Source: Leptolyngbya sp. CCY15150 (GTDB taxonomy: Bacteria; Cyanobacteriota; Cyanobacteriia; RECH01). Taken from it: a DNA stretch of 56,845 bases. Shown here in pieces: positions 52,701 through 56,845 of this stretch. The translations under genes and the position numbers were made by a program. The DNA lies in NCBI RefSeq assembly GCF_016888135.1, contig NZ_JACSWB010000143.1, positions 1 to 56,845 on the forward strand, in the 5' to 3' direction. Position 1 is the first letter of the stretch, and every line of letters begins with the position of its first letter. Below the pieces are notes generated by a model, which saw nothing but the letters and a program-made list of their open reading frames with translations, was not told where the DNA came from and made no database searches.

Positions 52701-55305
52701 GACCAGGGGCATCCACCGTTAGCTGGCTAGGGTTGCCGCCGTCGTCACTCCCCAAGGTCAACGCACCGCTGGTTATATCGTCTGCTGCCGAGAGGGCGAT
52801 CGCCCCGCCATTGCCGGTGGGGGCTAGGCTATTCAGGGTGCCGCCGCTGGTATCGATGCTGCCGCCGCTGTTGAGGTCAATCCGTCCCCCCGCTGTGGTG
52901 ATGTCGCCCGTGATGATGTCGTTGGCAGCGGTGATGGAGACGCGATCGCCCCGCCCGCCACCCAGACCAGTGTTAATCGCGCCGCCGCTGGTATCCACGG
53001 CACCTTGAAGGCTTTCCAGGGTAACAGGTGCTTGAGCTGTCGTCATATCACCGGTGGTGATATCGCCTGAAGTTGCAAAGGTTACGGCATTATTACTGAC
53101 GATGGCAAATCCACTGGTATCAATGCTTCCTCCCGGCCCACCAGCTTGCAGCGTCAGAGCATTGTTAAAGGTAAGATCTTGAGCCGACTGAATGGTGCCA
53201 CGACCATCCTCCCGACCGATAATAACCTCTGCAAAATCACCTTGAGTGGCGGCTAGGTCTGCTAAATCCAGGTTTAAGGATAGTGCACCTGCCCCACCTA
53301 AGATAATATCTTGGGCAGCATTGCTGGGACGAAGCTGGAGATTGCCTTGACCTTGGAGAGCGGCGTTTAAATCAATCTCGCTACCCGCTAATACCAGATC
53401 CCCAGCGCCGGTATTAATCCCCGCATTCACCGTCAGAGTACCCAGCCCATCGCCGTCCTGATCCGCCGTTAGATTCACGGTGCCGCCGTCACTGATCAGC
53501 GGTGCATTCATATTCAATTGGGTATCAGCACTGATGGTAACATCGCCACCCTCAGACTGCAGTGGTGCAATCACATTGGCGATCGCATCAGAGCTGATTT
53601 GTATATCGCCGCCGCCGCTGTTGAAGCCGTTAAATACGTTAACGACTCCCCCGGCGGTTAAGGTCACTGCTCCGCCGTTACTGGTCATCGGTTGATTCAC
53701 CTGAATGGCATCCCCCGCTATCAGGGCGATTGCTCCATTGGTTGTTGTTAAGGCAGCATTCACTTCAATATTGCCGCCCGCTTCTGCCCGTAGCCCCACA
53801 CCGTTAGTGGGAATGGTGACGGCCTCGTTGAAGAAAATGCTGTCCGTTGCCTGCAGGATAATATTGGTGGTAGCGGCTGCCAGGGTGCTGGGGGCAATTT
53901 GGGAATAGTCGGAAACCACTCCTGGCGCACCGACGATGCTATCGGGGTCGGCCAGCTCATCCACGCCGTCTAAATCGACTAAGGCTCCGGGCAAACCCAC
54001 CTCCGCCACAATGATATTGGTAGGATCAAGCAACAGCGTCCCCGTCCTGCCACGGGGGGCTAGGGTATTCACCTGTCCCAAAAACTGCAGGGTTTGGAGC
54101 CCCGATACTTCCACCAAGCCACCATCCCCCGATCGCCGTCCACCTCTGGCCCAGATATCTCCTGCAAAGCTGGTGGTGTCGTCACTCCAGATAATCACCC
54201 GACCGCCATCTCCCTGAGCGATCGCATCCGCCCAGATCCGCGAGCTAGCATCCACCACCGTCCGCTGGCTGGTGAACACCGACCCCTGACCTTGGTAATC
54301 ACCCCCAATGCGAATCGTGCCGCCTCCCTGGCGTCCTGACGCATCAATCTGTGCGCCGACTAGACCGACGCGATCGCCTAGGATGTTCACCTCAGGGTGA
54401 TGGGGCGCACGGGTGACGTTAGCGGTGTTGATCGATCCCGAGGCGATCGCCGTTCCGCCCGTGGTCGGCAGCGCTACCCCCGATCCGACGAGGCGTACGG
54501 TACCATCCGCGTCCACCGTCACGCCTGTGGCGTGCTGGATATTGGGATCGGTCAATAAATCCGGCAAGGCCAAGGGGGTGATCGGACTGGGGGATAAACC
54601 TGGCTGATCGGCCGTCTCCAACTCCAGGCTCAGCACCTGCCCCGCCTGGCTCATGCGCACCACCTGCTGCTCCGGCACCGCCACAATCGACACCTGCCCG
54701 CCCGGCGCAATCAGGTCACCGGTATTGATCACCACGCCCCCGGCTAGCATCAGGCTCTCGCCAGCCGGCACCGCCAGCCGTCCTGCGTTGATCAGCGTCG
54801 CGGCGTCGCCCGTAAAGGCTAGGGCCGTCGGCGTCCCTACTAAATTGGCATAATCTGTTTCTGTGCTTGTCAACCAGCGATCGCCAAATTCCAGGCTGGT
54901 CGCCGTTGTTGCCGTAAAGGAGCCGTCTATATCTAGGCGGGCATTGGGCCCAAAGATGACCCCCGCCGGATTGATTAACCACAGATTAGCCGAACTGCCA
55001 CTCACCCGCAGCAATCCATCCACCACCGATACATCACCACCCACCACACGCCCCAGGACGTTCTGCACCGTTGACGGGGTGCGGAAGGTGGCCCGCTGCC
55101 CTGCATCTAGACCAAACTCGTCAAACCGATGGAACAGGTTTGCCCCATCCTGCGATCGCTGCCCGCCACGAATCAGGAAGCGATCGCCCTCTTGCGTCAC
55201 CTGCGTATTTGTACCATCTGCTGCTGGCGTCACCTGTGCCTGCACAGAAACAGTCCAGCCGATCACCGTCATAGCAATCGCTGCCCCAGTCATTCCGTTG
55301 TTCAT
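49777..55305 (-). CDS. Secreted haemagglutinin-type beta-helix protein with C-terminal CHAT protease domain
   Basis: The 1842-residue protein has a signal peptide (MTGAAIAMTVIGWTVSVQAQ). Then comes a two-partner-secretion domain of the filamentous haemagglutinin type (FDEFGLDAGQRATF; NVLGRVVGGDVSVVDG; ANLWLINPAGVIFGPNARLD). A very long Gly/Asn/Thr-rich beta-helix runs to about residue 1360, followed by a PVDPEPPG repeat linker. The C-terminal ~270 residues are a CHAT caspase-like peptidase, with the catalytic dyad H1685 (IIHLATHGEF) and C1728 (VLSACRTALGD). The end PYYWSSFTIIGSPW is the normal CHAT terminus. A TpsB-type outer-membrane transporter would be expected elsewhere in the genome. Substrate unknown. 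This fusion occurs in other cyanobacteria, to my knowledge. Confidence 0.9.
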   Translation of the reverse strand: MNNGMTGAAIAMTVIGWTVSVQAQVTPAADGTNTQVTQEGDRFLIRGGQRSQDGANLFHRFDEFGLDAGQRATFRTPSTVQNVLGRVVGGDVSVVDGLLRVSGSSANLWLINPAGVIFGPNARLDIDGSFTATTATSLEFGDRWLTSTETDYANLVGTPTALAFTGDAATLINAGRLAVPAGESLMLAGGVVINTGDLIAPGGQVSIVAVPEQQVVRMSQAGQVLSLELETADQPGLSPSPITPLALPDLLTDPNIQHATGVTVDADGTVRLVGSGVALPTTGGTAIASGSINTANVTRAPHHPEVNILGDRVGLVGAQIDASGRQGGGTIRIGGDYQGQGSVFTSQRTVVDASSRIWADAIAQGDGGRVIIWSDDTTSFAGDIWARGGRRSGDGGLVEVSGLQTLQFLGQVNTLAPRGRTGTLLLDPTNIIVAEVGLPGALVDLDGVDELADPDSIVGAPGVVSDYSQIAPSTLAAATTNIILQATDSIFFNEAVTIPTNGVGLRAEAGGNIEVNAALTTTNGAIALIAGDAIQVNQPMTSNGGAVTLTAGGVVNVFNGFNSGGGDIQISSDAIANVIAPLQSEGGDVTISADTQLNMNAPLISDGGTVNLTADQDGDGLGTLTVNAGINTGAGDLVLAGSEIDLNAALQGQGNLQLRPSNAAQDIILGGAGALSLNLDLADLAATQGDFAEVIIGREDGRGTIQSAQDLTFNNALTLQAGGPGGSIDTSGFAIVSNNAVTFATSGDITTGDMTTAQAPVTLESLQGAVDTSGGAINTGLGGGRGDRVSITAANDIITGDITTAGGRIDLNSGGSIDTSGGTLNSLAPTGNGGAIALSAADDITSGALTLGSDDGGNPSQLTVDAPGRITLNDVITANGAAIRIGTTTAPSDLTLSGTLTDSGDMEVVADTFRWQNAATAFQDNSNLSIRTRDNLQILGNGDIRTNGGAVSFTSQGGISIDPGLTINTLGRVQDGAVAIAAQRTITTGAIASGTSNLDISSQEGRVSTGDLESQGGAIAVVGEAVQMGDIRTGGGDLTVTSRGNLTTSAIDAQDGRRGGAIALAATNLRITDDLSTNNSPISLDIDGNLRLVDATIATGGGQFSLESDGALRILGSGAIATNGNDLRLVATNLQISEAIELSTAGARSGNLFLQATTGNLTAGDLTTAGNQGGDITAIARQDLILGNLDASGTGSGGRITATSETGALTVGNLDTSGSQGGDINLNAITTLRTGSIRSRGTVGDGGNVTIDPIDVVVDWIDAQGGNAGRGGNVDITASNTIRITGSFIDDTGLAASIATGGGAGGGNITLRHGGNGIVPFIVGDASTNGSAAVLSSRTFTIDPDSFLFTYQEGEGAGRIRIVSVPQPVDPEPPGPVDPEPPGPVDPEPPGPVDPNDPSPTIAPPEQDVLSPLQTTDLSEVTLDTLTDLETFFTEQYISYLSLPEAEISTLEEIQDDLRVISDSVGVRPAVVYAVFTPPVLSPDPLQELETLAVGLNSPNASSDRLEIVLVTQEGQPIRVLISDATRERVANVARQFYLSVTDSSLANTRLYQAPAQQLYNWLIEPIEAELEAQGIQHISFVLDGGLRSLPMAALYDGDRFLIENYSVGLMPSLSLTDNRYVSLQNLGILAMGASEFPDQEPLPAVPTELNHISSVPFLNEDFTPEDLKRQRQRTPYGIIHLATHGEFLPGGPGNSYIQFWDGRLGLDGLRSLGLNNPPVELMVLSACRTALGDSEAELGFAGLAIQAGVNSAIASLWYVSDLGTLALMSEFYDRVGTTSIRADALRQAQLAMLRGEVVLQDGQLQTTTSSLDLPSSYQAPGRQSVSHPYYWSSFTIIGSPW
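51123..51194. repeat. Three 24-bp repeats encoding the PVDPEPPG linker
   Basis: GATCGACGGGCCCCGGTGGT plus TCTG occurs at 51123, 51147 and 51171, one base different in the middle copy. Read on the minus strand it encodes the eight-residue unit PVDPEPPG between the beta-helix and CHAT domains. Length variation between strains is expected. Confidence 0.92.
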
Positions 55306-55921
55306 GCACCCTGTCCTTCATCGCGCCCTACGTTATGGGTTCGGCAACGGCTGTGACCCCACATGCCAAGCCAACGCCAGCCTATGAGTTGTCTCTTAGT
55401 GTTGCACTGAACTCAGTCACCGAGACTCCATTCAGCCTATTTTGTTTCACAAACCCATGGACGGGCTGCAAACCTCAGACGGCTAGGTCACTCTAGAATG
55501 AAGGGCGATCGCTCTTCGTCCAACCGTATAAGTCCTGAATCTGGGTGAAATCTGGATACTGAGATGTGTAGACAGAGGCTGGTTGACTGACAAGCCTGAG
55601 TTAACCTTAATGCGGCTAAAGCCTTATACGTTAAGCATTTCGGCTAGTTTTAGGCTCTTCTTAAAACCCTTGTGCAGCAAGGGGGCGACTACGTTCAGCT
55701 ATATCTATTGGAGGGATCAAACGGTGTCAAATTCTGGTGCAGCCATTGCGTAGTTGGGTTGACTATTCCGTGAATGACATCATGGAAACCGGCTGCGGTT
55801 TGCACAATTTTCGCCTGACCCATCGAGCAAAGCAACGGAATTCTCTGGCAGAACCGCTTAATCTCAAACAACCACGGGCGAAGTTGACTGGCAGTGACTT
55901 CTCTCCTATTGCCGATAAAGT
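55306..55921. other. Intergenic region upstream of the CHAT gene
   Basis: About 616 bases. A HIP1 octamer lies near 55504. Minus-strand frame 55695-56228 and plus-strand frame 55737-56006 overlap each other and the membrane-protein gene and are rejected. The downstream part (55740-55910) is open on both strands and could be a decayed gene, but I cannot identify it. Confidence 0.35.
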
Positions 55922-56449
55922 CTATTCTGAGAACAGGGCGATCGCCCAACCGATGCCCAAGGCCCCGGCAAACAGTCCGGCTAGTCTGATAAAAGCTTGT
56001 TGGTGACTCATTAGGGTCAACATCGTGGTTCCTAGGGTGCCAAAGATCCAAGCGTTGATGGCGAGGGTCATACCGATGATGTAACCAGAAAGGCTGGAGT
56101 CTTGAGTAGAGTAGACGATCGCCACCAAAACCGCCATTCCTGTCGCGCCCCAGATGGCTCGCTGCTGAAATTGGCATACCAGCTTGGCGTAGACAATGGC
56201 GATCGCTAATCCGCTCAACCCGACCCATGCAGGCAGAAGAGAAAAGAAAATCCCAGTGATTCCTGCCCAGAACACACCAAAGATGAGTAAGAACCAGCTA
56301 TCCCTAGAAAATTTGGGGGATAACGGTTCAGTGGCTTGATCTGGATCGTTAGGTTTGGGTGGTTTGTTCAACAAGGTTTCCTTTTGCTGTAAGGATAAAA
56401 GATCAACTGACGATAAGTCTATGTTCCTGCAAAACTCGCTCTTCATCAT
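55922..56449 (-). CDS. Small hypothetical membrane protein, four predicted helices
   Basis: The 175-residue protein has a charged N-terminal ~50 residues (LNKPPKPNDPDQATEP) and then about four hydrophobic helices: WFLLIFGVFWAGITGIFFSL, VGLSGLAIAIVYAKL, WGATGMAVLVAIVY, and a C-terminal pair around LAGLFAGALGIGWAIALF. No family recognised. The start is M at 56449 or 56446. It is separated from the PIN fragment upstream by 65 bp on the same strand. The overlapping frame 55695-56228 is its shadow. Confidence 0.75.
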   Translation of the reverse strand: MMKSEFCRNIDLSSVDLLSLQQKETLLNKPPKPNDPDQATEPLSPKFSRDSWFLLIFGVFWAGITGIFFSLLPAWVGLSGLAIAIVYAKLVCQFQQRAIWGATGMAVLVAIVYSTQDSSLSGYIIGMTLAINAWIFGTLGTTMLTLMSHQQAFIRLAGLFAGALGIGWAIALFSE

Positions 56450-56514
56450 ACAGAGTTTACGATTTTCATCTCTGGGCGATCACTCTCATCGGTGCCGGAT
56501 TTCGAGTTTGATTG

Positions 56515-56775
56515 TTAGAGACTTATCTGACCTAAAAAAGCTTGATAGGTGACAATTTTTGTTCCTTTGAACTCTTCAAGAATTAATAAGTCCGCATCTC
56601 CTGTAATCATAAATTCTGCTTGACTATCTTGGGCGAGTGCGAGCAGAAAATTGTCCTTTTCGTCTCGACAGACTAAAACCTCTGATTTGATTTCCACGAA
56701 CAAGCCAACAACTTTTAGAAGCTCCAGCAGCTCAGAAACTTTTTGGGGTGATACCAGTTCAATGTGAGGCGGCAT
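56515..56775 (-). pseudogene. Truncated PIN_3-type toxin (C-terminal half)
   Basis: The 86-residue frame from ATG 56775 contains the second half of a PIN ribonuclease: VSPQKVSELLELLKVV, then EVLVCRDEKDNFLLALAQDS with the catalytic Asp, and FMITGDADLLILEEFKG, the PIN_3 hallmark TGDxDLL. The N-terminal half with the first catalytic aspartate (xDTNV) is missing. The frame can extend upstream only to 56820 before meeting a stop at 56835-56833, and those added residues do not look like PIN. So the toxin is truncated, or frameshifted near 56775. A partial frame overlaps its start (next entry). Confidence 0.7.
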
Positions 56776-56845
56776 AGAACAGTGCTTCCAGGATAAAGTC
56801 GTAGGCAGAAACTGATGCAACCTGCTCCAGTGTTAGTTGATCCAA
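56759..56845 (-). CDS. C-terminal end of a possible antitoxin, cut by the window edge
   Basis: On the minus strand a frame open from the window end reads LDQLTLEQVASVSAYDFILE, then ALFYAASH and stop (TGA 56761-56759). The start resembles the helix found near the end of small antitoxins such as DUF2281-type proteins, which would suit the PIN gene whose ATG at 56775 overlaps it. Only 28 residues are visible, so this is tentative; it could instead be a frameshifted part of the PIN gene. Confidence 0.3.
   Translation of the reverse strand: MDQLTLEQVASVSAYDFILEALFYAASH

Noticed and set aside
55695-56228. 177-codon minus-strand frame overlapping the small membrane protein
   Set aside because: The frame 55922-56449 has clear membrane helices; this one is basic and irregular and overlaps it.

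Overview
The window is cyanobacterial. The octamer GCGATCGC (HIP1) recurs throughout, and the gene content is typical of the phylum: two NDH-1 proton-pumping subunits (NdhF, NdhD), a thylakoid-type FtsH protease, a CtpA-type processing protease, a CcbP-type calcium-binding protein, glycogen branching enzyme, multi-PAS/GAF sensor kinases, and large secreted beta-helix/RTX and haemagglutinin-CHAT proteins. Species cannot be fixed from the sequence alone. Positions come from reading the sequence; family names rest on motif recognition, not on database searches.

Layout. 1-690: decayed DNA, then tRNA-Ser(GGA). 1015-6390: ftsH, pyrR, then ygfZ-like and ctpA on the other strand. 6391-7502: long intergenic stretch holding a 141-bp MITE with terminal inverted repeats and an 8-bp target duplication. 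7503-11539: ndhF1 and ndhD1 with a clear terminator, then a polyprenol-phosphate-type glycosyltransferase. 13450-17753: a two-gene operon of dynamin-like GTPases (the first with a TerB-like N-terminus), followed by a 26-bp tandem repeat built on HIP1. 17931-21086: beta-helix plus RTX calcium-binding surface protein. 22073-28261: FkbM methyltransferase, glgB, a possible 50-aa membrane peptide, tlyA, and a PstS-like binding protein. 28448-31462: an AT-rich, HIP1-free islet with a broken UPF0175 antitoxin gene, a reverse transcriptase with a C-terminal HEPN motif (AbiA-like phage-exclusion candidate), and a DUF433/DUF5615 toxin-antitoxin pair. 31684-36685: ccbP, dedA, azoR, then a merR, mercuric-reductase-like and TVP38 cluster. 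37189-43288: nurA, a DUF4230 protein, a large membrane-anchored SGNH protein with four N-terminal repeats, and a 68-aa hypothetical. 43504-49504: two sensor kinases. 49777-55305: a secreted haemagglutinin-type beta-helix protein ending in a CHAT caspase-like domain. 55922-56845: a small membrane protein and a truncated PIN toxin beside a partial reading frame.

How the parts relate. Most of the window is housekeeping: thylakoid protein quality control (FtsH, CtpA), cyclic electron flow (NdhF/NdhD), carbon storage (GlgB) and signalling. Two segments look like accessory defence or stress modules: the tandem dynamin operon and the RT-HEPN/toxin-antitoxin islet. The islet is the best candidate for a little-described system in this lineage: a single protein pairing an RT active site (KLD, GIPQ, YTDD) with a HEPN ribonuclease-type RN-x5-H motif.

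Small repeats are unusually informative here. They include two MITE-like elements with target duplications, a 22-bp duplication over the ftsH stop, a 93-bp tandem duplication that copies the last codons of the CHAT gene, and a dispersed palindrome shared between 36986 and 49612.
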